Shown: piece after piece, positions 52,649 to 61,299 of the stretch
How the letters are laid out: the number at the start of each line of letters is the position of its first letter
How positions within the stretch are numbered: position 1 is the first letter of the stretch
Assembly: GCF_900107205.1 (NCBI RefSeq)
Contig: NZ_FNPC01000005.1
Coordinates: forward strand, 124,001 to 188,000
DNA: 64,000 nucleotides
Origin: Halopenitus persicus
GTDB taxonomy: Archaea; Halobacteriota; Halobacteria; Halobacteriales; Haloferacaceae
Direction: 5' to 3'
Program-made: the position numbers and the translations under genes
The notes under the pieces: generated by a model
What the model saw: only the letters and a program-made list of their open reading frames with translations
What the model was told of the DNA's origin: nothing
Database searches by the model: none

Positions 52649-52675
52649 GGTTCGGTTCCTACAGCAGGTTACACG

Positions 52676-53134
52676 ATGTTACCAGAGATCGCGACGATGC
52701 CGCTGCAGTCCGCCGCACCGTTCGACGCTCCGTTCGCCGCGGAGCTGTTCCTGCTCGCCCGCGTCGTCTTCGGCGGCGTGCTGGCGTTCACGGGGATCAA
52801 CCACTTCCTCGACCTCGAGGGGACGGCCGGCTACGCCGAGATGAAGGGCGTCCCGCTGCCGAAACTCTCCGTGATCGGCTCCGGCGTGCTGCTCGTCTTC
52901 GGCGGGCTCGGCGTGGCCGTCGGCGCCCTGCCCGCGATCGCCGCGGGCGCGCTCGCCCTGTTCCTGCTCGTGGCGACGCCGATGATGCACGACTTCTGGG
53001 CGGTGCCCGAGGACCAGCAGGAGTCCGAGATGACCAGCTTCCTCAAGAACGCCGGCCTGTTCGCGGCCGCGCTCGGCTTCCTCGCGCTCGCCTCGATCGA
53101 GTGGCCCTACGCGCTCGGCGGCAGCGTGTTTTAA
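52676..53134 (+). CDS. DoxX-family membrane protein
   Basis: A 152-residue membrane protein with four helices (LFLLARVVFGGVLAFTGINH, LSVIGSGVLLVFGGLGVAVG, LPAIAAGALALFLLVATPMM and NAGLFAAALGFLALASIEW). The DoxX pattern GINHFLDLEGTAGYAEMKGV is clear. DoxX proteins are linked to quinone or thiol redox reactions at the membrane. The ATG at 52676 fits the TATA box; an alternative ATG at 52697 is possible. It is divergent from the HxlR gene. Confidence 0.85.
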   Translation: MLPEIATMPLQSAAPFDAPFAAELFLLARVVFGGVLAFTGINHFLDLEGTAGYAEMKGVPLPKLSVIGSGVLLVFGGLGVAVGALPAIAAGALALFLLVATPMMHDFWAVPEDQQESEMTSFLKNAGLFAAALGFLALASIEWPYALGGSVF

Positions 53135-53284
53135 GGAGGAGTTCGGGCGTCTTTTAAGCAGTAACTCGGACGTCGGCACGTAGCCGTTCCGAGCCCGACC
53201 GCCGCGGCCGCGGCGCGGGGAGCCGATGCCCGTCGCTCGTCGGTCGCGCATCACTTATCACCATACCCTGACCATTCATACGCA

Positions 53285-53767
53285 ATGACCGAAACACCGC
53301 CGACCACCGGCCTGCACCACGTGACGAACATCTGTACCGACATGGACGAGACCGTCGCCTTCTACGAGGACGTCCTCGGCTGGCACACGGTCAAGCGGAC
53401 CCAGAACTACGACGACCCGGGGACCAAACACTACTACTTCTCGCCGACGCCGGCCGGCGAGCCCGGCACGGTCGTCACCTACTTCGAGTACCCGAACTCG
53501 CGGGGCGCGCCGGGGCCGGGCGCGAGCCACCACTTCGCGTTCGGCGTCGCGGAGGAGGCCGCCCTCCGGGAATGGCAGGACCACCTCCGCGATCAGGGCG
53601 TTCGGGTCTCGTCCGTCAAGGACCGGACGTACTTCAAGAGCATCTACTTCAGCGACCCCGACGGCCTCGTCTTCGAGTTCGCGACCGCCGAGCCCGGCTT
53701 CACGGTCGACGAGGAGACCCCCGGCGAGACCGAGATCGACCCGTTCGAGGAGGGATACGAGAACTGA
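53285..53767 (+). CDS. VOC-family ring-cleaving dioxygenase-like protein
   Basis: A 160-residue protein with the vicinal-oxygen-chelate fold: TGLHHVTNICTDMDETVAFY at the start with the first His ligand, GASHHFAFGVAEEAAL with the second and DPDGLVFEFATAEPGF with the Glu. The pattern matches LinE/MhqO/CatE-like dioxygenases rather than glyoxalase. The stop overlaps the flavin reductase start by one base (TGATG), so the pair is co-translated. It lies 150 bp after the DoxX gene on the same strand. Confidence 0.85.
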   Translation: MTETPPTTGLHHVTNICTDMDETVAFYEDVLGWHTVKRTQNYDDPGTKHYYFSPTPAGEPGTVVTYFEYPNSRGAPGPGASHHFAFGVAEEAALREWQDHLRDQGVRVSSVKDRTYFKSIYFSDPDGLVFEFATAEPGFTVDEETPGETEIDPFEEGYEN

Positions 53768-54435
53768 TGGCGGACGACGATGCGGACGGGCGGATCGACG
53801 ACGCCCACGGCGTCACCGCCGGACCGAGCGACGACGACGCGGACCGCCGCGTCCGCGGCGGGGAGCCCGACGCGTTCGGGTCCCCGTATCGGCTCCTCTC
53901 GGGGTCGGTCGTTCCCCGGCCGATCGCGTGGGTCTCCTCGCGCGGGTCGGCCGGCAAGAACCTCGCGCCGTACAGCTTCTTCACGGTCGCGGCGGTCGAC
54001 CCGCCGGTCCTGCTGTTCGCGCCGGTCGCCACTCGGGACGTCCCCAAGGACTCGCTGGCGAACGCGCTCGAGACCGAGGCGTTCGCGATCAACGTCGTCA
54101 CGCGCGATCTCGTCGCGGCGATGAACGAGACCGCCGCGACGCTCCCGCCGGAGGAGAGCGAGTTCGACCGCGCCGGGATCACGCCCGTCGAGTGCGACCG
54201 GATCGACGCGCCGCGGGTCGGGGAGGCCGCCGTGAGCTTCGAGTGTACGCTGCACGACACGGTTTCGGTCGGCGGGTCGACGCTCGTCCTCGGCGAGGTC
54301 GTCTACGCTCACGTCGACGAGGCGATCACGACCGACGGGAAGCTCGACGTCCGAAAGCTCGACGCGGTCGGCCGGCTTGCCGGGGACTGGTACGCCGAGA
54401 CCGGCGACCGGTTCGAGCTCGAGCGGCCGCGATAA
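53767..54435 (+). CDS. flavin reductase-like FMN-binding protein
   Basis: A 222-residue flavoprotein. After an acidic N-terminus (about 35 residues) it has GSVVPRPIAWVSSRGSAG, NLAPYSFFTVAAVDPPVLLF and DVPKDSLANALETEAFAINV, the core of the flavin reductase FMN-binding fold. It should reduce or bind flavin with NAD(P)H. Translation is coupled to the VOC gene. Together with DoxX, VOC and HxlR it suggests handling of quinones or aromatics. Confidence 0.85.
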   Translation: MADDDADGRIDDAHGVTAGPSDDDADRRVRGGEPDAFGSPYRLLSGSVVPRPIAWVSSRGSAGKNLAPYSFFTVAAVDPPVLLFAPVATRDVPKDSLANALETEAFAINVVTRDLVAAMNETAATLPPEESEFDRAGITPVECDRIDAPRVGEAAVSFECTLHDTVSVGGSTLVLGEVVYAHVDEAITTDGKLDVRKLDAVGRLAGDWYAETGDRFELERPR

Positions 54436-54535
54436 GTCGCCACATCCGGCCAGTCACCCGGTCCGACGGGCCACTCCTCTCGACGGATCAGCCTCCCGAA
54501 CGATCCCCGGCTGCGAGGGTCCGTTTCAGCCGACA

Positions 54536-54543
54536 TTTATAAG
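54536..54543 (+). promoter_or_regulatory. TATA box of the ABC exporter operon
   Basis: TTTATAAG at 54536-54543, 22-29 nt ahead of the ATG at 54565. Confidence 0.7.
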
Positions 54544-54564
54544 AGACGATCCCGACCCTCGGGT

Positions 54565-55587
54565 ATGATCGAGGTCACGGGGTTTCGGAAGACGTACGGG
54601 GGGTTCGACGCCGTCGTCGGGAGCGACTTCGCCGTCGAGGAGGGCGAGGTCTTCGGGATCGTCGGGCCGAACGGGGCCGGGAAGACGACGACCCTGAAGA
54701 CGCTCGCGGGATTGATCGAGCCGACCGACGGGGAGGTCCGCGTCGCCGGCTATGACGCCGGCGACCCCGAGATGCGTCGCCGGCTCGGCTTCCTGCCCGA
54801 GGAATCGCCGCTGTACGAGGACATGACGCCGCTGTCGTACCTCCGATTCTTCGCCGATCTGTACGACGTGCCCCGGTCGGTCGCGAACGACCGGATCGAC
54901 GACGCCCTCGACCGGCTCGAGCTCGCCCACCGAACGCGCCGACTCGGAGATATGTCGAAGGGGATGAAACGCAAGGTCGCGATCGCCCGCTCGCTCGTGA
55001 ACGATCCCGACGTCCTGATCTACGACGAGCCCGCGTCCGGACTCGATCCGGTGACGACCAACTCCGTGCTGGCGTTCACCCACGAGCTGCGCGCGGCCGG
55101 CAAAACGGTCGTCTTCTCGGCACACGATCTGCATCACGTCGAATCGGTGTGTGACCGCGTGATCGTGATGAACGAGGGCGAGATCATCGCCCGCGGAAGC
55201 GTCGACGAACTGCGTGAGACCTACGGGACCGTCGAATACGTCGTCACCACCACGGTCGCTCCAGAGCTCGACGACGTTGAAACGACCGCCGTGGCCCCGA
55301 CGGGAGCCACGGACGCTGCCGACGTCACGACCCCGAGCACCGCCGACGGCACGGCTCCGACCGCCGCCGAGGCCGCGGCCCGGTATCGCACGGTCGTCAC
55401 CTCGATGACGGACGTCGAGCGGATCCGACGGGCGACGGTCGATGCCGGCGGCGAGGTGACCGACGTCCGGACCGACGAGCCGACGCTCGAGTCCGTCTTC
55501 CTCTCGATCGTCGGCGAACCGATGGCGGGCGCGGCCGCCCGTGGAGAACACGTGTCCCGGCACACCGACGAGGCGGGGGACGCGTGA
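54565..55587 (+). CDS. ABC transporter ATP-binding protein
   Basis: A 340-residue ATPase of the ABC-2 exporter type. Walker A GPNGAGKTT, signature MSKGMKRKVAIARSL, Walker B LIYDEPASGLDP and the H-loop VFSAHDLHHVE are intact. The last 90 residues are an Ala/Thr/Val-rich low-complexity part (TTVAPELDDVETTAVAPTG), followed by an extra folded tail ending LESVFLSIVGEP. It energises the two permeases that follow. The start is leaderless. Confidence 0.92.
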   Translation: MIEVTGFRKTYGGFDAVVGSDFAVEEGEVFGIVGPNGAGKTTTLKTLAGLIEPTDGEVRVAGYDAGDPEMRRRLGFLPEESPLYEDMTPLSYLRFFADLYDVPRSVANDRIDDALDRLELAHRTRRLGDMSKGMKRKVAIARSLVNDPDVLIYDEPASGLDPVTTNSVLAFTHELRAAGKTVVFSAHDLHHVESVCDRVIVMNEGEIIARGSVDELRETYGTVEYVVTTTVAPELDDVETTAVAPTGATDAADVTTPSTADGTAPTAAEAAARYRTVVTSMTDVERIRRATVDAGGEVTDVRTDEPTLESVFLSIVGEPMAGAAARGEHVSRHTDEAGDA

Positions 55588-57653
55588 GGTCGACCGACGC
55601 GACCGACGACCGACCCGACGCGTCCGGTCGGCTCCGGCGCCTGCGTCGGCTGCCTGACCGGATTCGTCGAGTCCTCCGGATCGCGCGGTGGGAAACCTCC
55701 CGGACTGCCGGCACGGTCGACCGGCGGACGGCTTTGCTGGGACTCGCCGTCCTCCTCCTGGCGGGGACGGTCCTCGGGGTCGGGCTCGCGGCCGGGATCG
55801 ATGGCGCCGCGGTGGACCGTGACATCTACCGCGTCGGCGTCGAGGCGGACTCGCCGTACCACGAGGCGCTCGCCGCGGAGCCGGCGATCGACACGGCGAC
55901 GCCGGAGATCGACGCGCTCGGCGACCGCCTGGACGCGATCCTGCTCGAGCGGGACGCGGGCGTGCGGCTGCTCGTCGCCGACGACCGAAAGGGCGCGGCC
56001 GCCGCGTCCGCGGTCCGGGACGCCGTCCGAGCGCACAACGAGCGGCTGATGGCCGCCGAAACCGACCGGACCGCGGCATATCCGGTGAACGTCACGGTTC
56101 GATACGTTCAGCGTGAGGTCGCCGTGGTCGGTGCTGATCCAACCACGGGAGCCGGATCGACCGACCGAGCCGGTGGGACGACCGGTGACGGGGGTTCCGC
56201 CGGCACCGAGGGCACGGAGACCACCGAAACCGGGGCCACCACCGGGGGAACGGAGGCAACCACCGAAGCCGGGACCAGCACCGAAGCCGGGGACGCGAAC
56301 CATAGCGCCGGGTCCGGCGGAAGCGGCGGATCCGGTTCGACCGCCGGAGACGAATCCGGCGGATCCGGACTCGGACCGCCCTCGATCGGCGGCGGCGCGA
56401 GCGCCCTGTTCGGGACGACCAGCGGATCGCCGGCGTCGATCTCGCCGCCGTTCCCGTTCGCCTCGCTCGTGCTCGCGTTCGCCTTCCTCGTCCCGTTGAA
56501 CGTGCTGATACAGGCGTACGGGTCGACCATACTCGGGGAACGAGTCAACCGCCGCGGGGAGCTGCTGCTCGTTTCGCCCGCGACGCGGGGGGAGATCGTC
56601 GCCGGGAAGACGCTTCCGTACCTCCTCGCCGCGGTCCTGATGACGGTCGCGATCGCGGCCGCCGTGGGCGGGGGCGTCGTCTCCGTGCTCGCGGTGGTGC
56701 CGATCGCCCTCGTCTTCCTGGCGGCCACCTTTCTCGCGGGAATGTTCGCGCGGTCGTTCACGGAGCTCACGTTCCTCACGGTGACCGTCACGGTCGTGCT
56801 GACGAGCTACGTCTTCGTCCCGGCGATCTTCACGACCGTCACCCCGATCGCGTTGATCTCCCCGCTCACGCTCGTCGTCCGTGACCTGCAGGGCGCCGGG
56901 GTCGGGATCGGGGAATACCTGTTCTCGACCGGCCCGTTCTACGTCGCCGGGACGCTGCTGTTCGTGCTGGGAACGGGAACCTACCGCGAGGAGGATATGT
57001 TCACCCAAAAGCGGGTGCCCGCCAAGCTCCTCGACGCGCTCGCGGGGCGACTCACGGGGCTCCGGTCGGTCGCGGTCCTGGCCGCGTGTACGATCCCGTT
57101 CGTGTTCCTCGCGGAGTTGCTCGCCGTGGCCGTGCTCTTTGCGGCACCGGTCTCGCTGTCGGTCCCGGTGCTGTTGATCGCGATCGCCGGCATCGAGGAA
57201 GTCGCGAAGAGCCTGCCCGTGTATGCCGGATTCCAACGCGGGGTGTTTCCGAACGGCGGCGCTGCGGGTGACGCCGAGGGGACCGTCGAGTCCGAGGACG
57301 GAGCGTTCGCCGCCCACGACCGCCTGGCGATCGCGCTCGGCATCGCCGCCGGAGCCGGCTTCTTCCTGGGCGAGAAGCTGACCGCGGCGGTACAGGTCGT
57401 CGGGCTCCCGTCGGTGACGCTCGGCAGGGCAGCGTTCACGCCGTCGGGCGTGTTGCCGCCGAACGCGGGCGACGGCACGGTGGCGCTCGTCGCGATCGGC
57501 CTGTTTCTGGCGCCGCTTACCCTCCACGCGACCACGGCCGCGGTGTCCGCACTCGGAGCCCGGCGCGGACGGGGGCGATACGTGCTCGCGCTCGTGCTCG
57601 CGACGGGGTTGCACGCGGCATACAACTACGGGGTGGTGAGCCTCTATGGATAA
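55584..57653 (+). CDS. ABC-2 permease fused to a PrsW-like intramembrane protease
   Basis: A 689-residue membrane protein beginning at GTG 55584, overlapping the ATPase stop by 4 nt. Residues about 1-480 are an ABC-2 type permease: a first helix (ALLGLAVLLLAGTVLGVGLA), a large extracytoplasmic part with a Gly/Thr/Ser-rich region (about 190-275) and then six helices including GERVNRRGELLLVSPATRGE. From about residue 485 a second domain has the PrsW/CPBP-type metalloprotease residues: EEVAK at 538-542 in IEEVAKSLPVYAG, His648 in LTLHATTAA and His677-Asn681 in GLHAAYN. PrsW-like proteases cut membrane proteins; here the protease is physically tied to the exporter. Confidence 0.85.
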   Translation: MRSTDATDDRPDASGRLRRLRRLPDRIRRVLRIARWETSRTAGTVDRRTALLGLAVLLLAGTVLGVGLAAGIDGAAVDRDIYRVGVEADSPYHEALAAEPAIDTATPEIDALGDRLDAILLERDAGVRLLVADDRKGAAAASAVRDAVRAHNERLMAAETDRTAAYPVNVTVRYVQREVAVVGADPTTGAGSTDRAGGTTGDGGSAGTEGTETTETGATTGGTEATTEAGTSTEAGDANHSAGSGGSGGSGSTAGDESGGSGLGPPSIGGGASALFGTTSGSPASISPPFPFASLVLAFAFLVPLNVLIQAYGSTILGERVNRRGELLLVSPATRGEIVAGKTLPYLLAAVLMTVAIAAAVGGGVVSVLAVVPIALVFLAATFLAGMFARSFTELTFLTVTVTVVLTSYVFVPAIFTTVTPIALISPLTLVVRDLQGAGVGIGEYLFSTGPFYVAGTLLFVLGTGTYREEDMFTQKRVPAKLLDALAGRLTGLRSVAVLAACTIPFVFLAELLAVAVLFAAPVSLSVPVLLIAIAGIEEVAKSLPVYAGFQRGVFPNGGAAGDAEGTVESEDGAFAAHDRLAIALGIAAGAGFFLGEKLTAAVQVVGLPSVTLGRAAFTPSGVLPPNAGDGTVALVAIGLFLAPLTLHATTAAVSALGARRGRGRYVLALVLATGLHAAYNYGVVSLYG

Positions 57654-58683
57654 TCGGGTCACGATCGCCCGCCGGGAGATCGCGGGCTTGCGCGCCGAGA
57701 AGACGATCCTGCTCGCGCTGGGCATCCAGCTGTTCATCGCCGCCTTCTCGTCGTTCCTGGTGGTCGGGCTCGTCTCGATGTACGATCCCGGAGCGCTCGA
57801 GGGCGCCCAGGTGGAGACCGCGGTCACGGGCGAGGCCGTCGCCGAGCTCGAAGCCGCGGCCGCGGACGTCGAGGGCGTCCGAGCGCGACCCTATGCCGAC
57901 TCCGACGCCGCCGCCGCCGCGTTCGCCGACGGTCGGGTCGACGCGGTGCTCGTCGGAACGCGCCGGGACGGGCGGATACACGTGGACGCGACGGTGCCCG
58001 ACTCGAACGTGGAGACGACCGTCATCGTCGTCCAGCTCCGGTCGGTGCTGCGGACGCTCGAGGCGGCCGAGCGCGACCGGCGTTCGGACGCGCTCTCACG
58101 GCCCCCGCTCGCGGTCCCGGACGGCGGGACCTCGGCGCCGTACTACGGGTTCACCTACACCGTGTTGGTGCCGGTGCTCGTGTTCGTTCCCGCCTTCATC
58201 TCCGGGTCGCTGACGATCGATTCGATCACCGAGGAGATCGACCGCGGAACCCTGGAGCTGTTGCGGGTCACGCCGGCGACCCTCGTGGAGATCGTCGACG
58301 GCAAGGCGCTCGCGGCGATCGGGCTCGTTCCGGCCCAGGTGGCCCTCTGGCTCGGGTTGCTCCGCCTCAACGGGACGCCCGTCGCCGGCGTCGGCCGGCT
58401 GCTCGTGCTCGCGACCGCCGTGGCCGGGATCGTGGTCGGGATCGCCGCCGCCCTGGCCTTCCTGCTGCCGGACAGGCGAGCGGCACAGATCTGCTACGCG
58501 ATGGCGATGCTCGCGCTCTTCGGCGGCGCATCCCTGCTTCCCCGAAACCCGGTGAATGCGACTGCGCGGCTCGCGGTCGACGGCGCCGACGCCGGCGTCA
58601 CGCTGACGGTCGGGCTCGTCGCCGGAGCCGCGGTCGCCGTCGTGGCGGTGACGCGGACGATCGTCGTTCGCGCAGGGCCATAG
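57646..58683 (+). CDS. ABC-2 type permease
   Basis: A 345-residue permease with the ABC-2 pattern: an N-terminal helix (LLALGIQLFIAAFSSFLVV), a large extracytoplasmic part (residues about 60-180), and then a block of helices with FTYTVLVPVLVFVPAFISGS and EEIDRGTLELLRVTPATLVE. It overlaps the fusion protein by 8 bp, completing a three-gene operon. It is probably the second half of the transport pore. The exported substrate is unknown. Confidence 0.9.
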   Translation: MDNRVTIARREIAGLRAEKTILLALGIQLFIAAFSSFLVVGLVSMYDPGALEGAQVETAVTGEAVAELEAAAADVEGVRARPYADSDAAAAAFADGRVDAVLVGTRRDGRIHVDATVPDSNVETTVIVVQLRSVLRTLEAAERDRRSDALSRPPLAVPDGGTSAPYYGFTYTVLVPVLVFVPAFISGSLTIDSITEEIDRGTLELLRVTPATLVEIVDGKALAAIGLVPAQVALWLGLLRLNGTPVAGVGRLLVLATAVAGIVVGIAAALAFLLPDRRAAQICYAMAMLALFGGASLLPRNPVNATARLAVDGADAGVTLTVGLVAGAAVAVVAVTRTIVVRAGP

Positions 58684-58704
58684 GGGACGGCTTCCGGGTC
58701 CCGG

Positions 58705-59490
58705 TCACCCGCCGAACGCGCCGAGGCTCGACTGGATATCCCGTTCGGACCGACGCTCGGCGACCTCGTACCCGACCAGGTCCCGGAGATCGACCGCGTA
58801 GGTCGATCCGGCACGCTCGAGAACGAGCAGCCGTCCCTTCGTCCCGATCGCTCGACCGGTGAGCATCGTCTCCGCCATCGGCCGGTCGGAGAGGTCGAGA
58901 CCGTACTCGAACGCGAACCGCTCGGTCACGTCGAACCGGTCGAGCAGTCGCTCCCAGGCGTCCGCGTCGACGGTCGCTGCCAGGCCGGACCGCTTCGTCG
59001 GGACGCGAACCCGGTCGACGAGTTCGGCCACGTCCGCCGCCAGGCCGGCCTCGATCTCCCTGGCGATGCGGCCGTTGTCGACGGTCCGAACGTGGGCGCC
59101 ACGGTCCGCGCCCTGTTCCCGGAGACGGGTTTCGAGGCGCCACAGACGGGTCACGCCGACCTTGAATCGGTCGGGTGCGAAGGCGGCGAGGTAGACCGCG
59201 TGCGGGTCGTGACAGTCCATCTCCTCTTTTAAGCACGTGCCGGTACAGCGCGCACAGACCCAGACGTCGCGGTGTGACGCACAGTACGGCGCCGCGGGTT
59301 CCGCACACGCGATGTGGGCGCCGTCGTGGATCGTGCCGGCACAGTGCCGGTCGCCGAGGTCGTAGGCCAGCTCGCGACCCGGGGACAGGTCGATCCGGTC
59401 GACCGCACCGTCACCGGCGGCCACGAGCAGTCCCGCCGGTCCCGGATCGCCGTCCGAGCCGACGCCCGTCTCGTAGCCGACTATCTGCAC
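58705..59490 (-). CDS. DUF2797 zinc-binding protein
   Basis: A 261-residue protein. The cysteine-rich part (RHCAGTIHDGAHIACAEP, then CASHRDVWVCARCTGTC and DCHDPHAVYLAAFAPDRF) fits DUF2797 with a zinc-binding cluster and a GIY-YIG-like core (AVYLAAFAPDRFKVGVTR). The C-terminal half is helical. The function is unknown; nucleic-acid binding is possible. It is convergent with the ABC operon. Confidence 0.82.
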   Translation of the reverse strand: MQIVGYETGVGSDGDPGPAGLLVAAGDGAVDRIDLSPGRELAYDLGDRHCAGTIHDGAHIACAEPAAPYCASHRDVWVCARCTGTCLKEEMDCHDPHAVYLAAFAPDRFKVGVTRLWRLETRLREQGADRGAHVRTVDNGRIAREIEAGLAADVAELVDRVRVPTKRSGLAATVDADAWERLLDRFDVTERFAFEYGLDLSDRPMAETMLTGRAIGTKGRLLVLERAGSTYAVDLRDLVGYEVAERRSERDIQSSLGAFGG

Positions 59491-59570
59491 ACGTCGGCGT
59501 AGGCGAACGGGGGCTTAGAAGGGTTCGATTCGGCGGGGTATCGGAGCGTCTCGAGTCGGTCGCGAGCCGG

Positions 59571-60518
59571 TCACTCGGCGTGTTCGGGCGCGAGTTCCGC
59601 GATCAGCTGGCGGGTCGCCCGGCGGACCGCCTCGTGGCTCGAGCGCTCCGGCTCCCAGCCGAGCGCCGAGAGCTTCTCGATGGAAAGGCGCATCTTCGGG
59701 ACGTCGCCGGTCCAGCCCCGGTCGCCGCCGGTGAACTCGTAGTCGGGGTCGAGACCGAGTTCCTCGCTCACGATGTCGGCGATCTCGGTCACCGAGGTCG
59801 TCGTCCGCGTGCCGAGGTTGTAGGTTGCGAACGCCCCGTCGGCGTGCTCGAGCACGTGCCGGATCGCGTCGACGCAGTCGGTCACGTGGAGGTAGGACTT
59901 CTCCTGGCGGCCGTTCCCGAGGATGGTCAGGCTCTCGGGGTCGGCCTGCAGCTTCTGGATGAAATCGGGGATCACGTTCCCGCGCTGGTGGGGACCGACG
60001 ATGTTGGCGAACCGGACGTTCCGGACGGTCAACCCGTAGGAGTGGGCGTACGTCGACAGCAGCGCCTCGTCGGCGAGCTTCGCGGACCCGTAGATCGAGA
60101 TCGGCTCGAGGGGGGCGTAATCCTCCGGCGTCGGCCGGGGCGCCTCGCCGTAGACCGTCGACGAGGAGGTGAACACGAGCGCGTCGACGCCCGCCTCGAC
60201 CATCCGCTCGGCCACGTTGTAGGTCATCTCGGTGTTCTCCTCGAACAGCTCGCGGTCGTCGTCGTAGTTGGTGTCGGTGTAGGCCGCGAAGTGGAAGACG
60301 ACGTCGAGATCCGGCGTCAGGGCCGCGGCGACGTCGTCGGGGTCGGTGAGGTCGCCGTGCACGAACTCGGCGCCGTCGGGAACGCGGTCCCGGTCGCCCT
60401 TCGAGAGGTCGTCGATCACCCGCACGAGCTCGGCGTCGTCGACGAGGTCGCTCGCGAGATGACTGCCCACGAGCCCCGCCCCGCCCGTGATCAGCACCCG
60501 CGCGCCTGCAAGGTTCAT
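59571..60518 (-). CDS. NAD-dependent sugar nucleotide epimerase/dehydratase
   Basis: A 315-residue SDR-extended enzyme: NAD-binding LITGGAGLVGSHLASDL, catalytic Ser in FTSSSTVYGE, YxxxK in YGSAK and the end of the domain with YLHVTDCVDAIRHVLE. Most similar in motif to UDP-glucose 4-epimerase-type proteins used in glycan synthesis. The start MNLAGARVLITGG is chosen; the longer frame gives a non-protein-like basic leader. Substrate is not proved. Divergent from Trm56. Confidence 0.88.
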   Translation of the reverse strand: MNLAGARVLITGGAGLVGSHLASDLVDDAELVRVIDDLSKGDRDRVPDGAEFVHGDLTDPDDVAAALTPDLDVVFHFAAYTDTNYDDDRELFEENTEMTYNVAERMVEAGVDALVFTSSSTVYGEAPRPTPEDYAPLEPISIYGSAKLADEALLSTYAHSYGLTVRNVRFANIVGPHQRGNVIPDFIQKLQADPESLTILGNGRQEKSYLHVTDCVDAIRHVLEHADGAFATYNLGTRTTTSVTEIADIVSEELGLDPDYEFTGGDRGWTGDVPKMRLSIEKLSALGWEPERSSHEAVRRATRQLIAELAPEHAE

Positions 60519-60658
60519 ACGCGCCCTCGGCGGGCGTGCCGCAAGTGCGTTGCGTTCCGGATCGGTCCCGAGCAGCCCCCGAGAGTACCGTGCCGATCGA
60601 CGACCTCGACCGACCGGATGGCGAAAGCCACTACCCGGTGCCCGGCGAAGCGCGGGGT

Positions 60659-61240
60659 ATGCAGGACGCACACGACGTCGTCGTGCTCCGGTACGGACAC
60701 CGGCCGGGGCGCGACGACCGGATGACGACCCACGTCGGGCTCACCGCCCGGGCGCTGGGCGCCGACCGGGTGATCCTCCCGGACAACGCCGGCCAGTCGG
60801 CCGAGACGGTCCGTGACATCACCGACCGGTTCGGCGGCCCCTTCGCGGTCGAGCTCCGCGGGGACCAGCGGTCCGTCGTCCGAAACTGGGACGGGACGGT
60901 CGTTCACCTGACGATGTACGGCGAGCCGGTCCAGTCCGTCGAGGAGGACGTGCGGAAGGCGCACGCCGACGGCCCGCTGCTCGTGGTCGTCGGCGGCGAG
61001 AAGGTCCCCTGGGAACTGTACGAACACGCCGCGTTCAACGTCGGCGTGACGAACCAACCGCACTCCGAGGTCGCCGGGCTGGCGGTCTTCCTCGACCGGC
61101 TGTTCGCGGGCGCCGAGCTCGACCGCGAGTGGGTCGACGCCGAGCAGGTCGTCGTGCCGCGGGCCGAGGGGAAGCAGGTCGTCGATCCGGCGGACGCTCC
61201 CGGTGAGAGCGTCTCACCGGATCGTCGGACGGACGAGTAG
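60659..61240 (+). CDS. trm56: tRNA (cytidine(56)-2'-O)-methyltransferase
   Basis: A 193-residue SPOUT-family methyltransferase. LRYGHRPGRDDRMTTHVGLT at the N-terminus, MTMYGEP-like HLTMYGEPVQSVEEDV in the middle and VVVGGEKVPWELYE with YEHAAFNVGVTNQPHSEVAG in the knot region are characteristic of archaeal Trm56, which methylates C56 in the T-loop of tRNAs. The start at MQDAHDVVVL is chosen because it begins the first strand of the fold. Confidence 0.92.
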   Translation: MQDAHDVVVLRYGHRPGRDDRMTTHVGLTARALGADRVILPDNAGQSAETVRDITDRFGGPFAVELRGDQRSVVRNWDGTVVHLTMYGEPVQSVEEDVRKAHADGPLLVVVGGEKVPWELYEHAAFNVGVTNQPHSEVAGLAVFLDRLFAGAELDREWVDAEQVVVPRAEGKQVVDPADAPGESVSPDRRTDE

Positions 61241-61299
61241 CGCGACCGCTTCGTTCGGAGCCTTCGCCGTCGCGACCGCTTCGTCGTGTAGCCGTTTCG

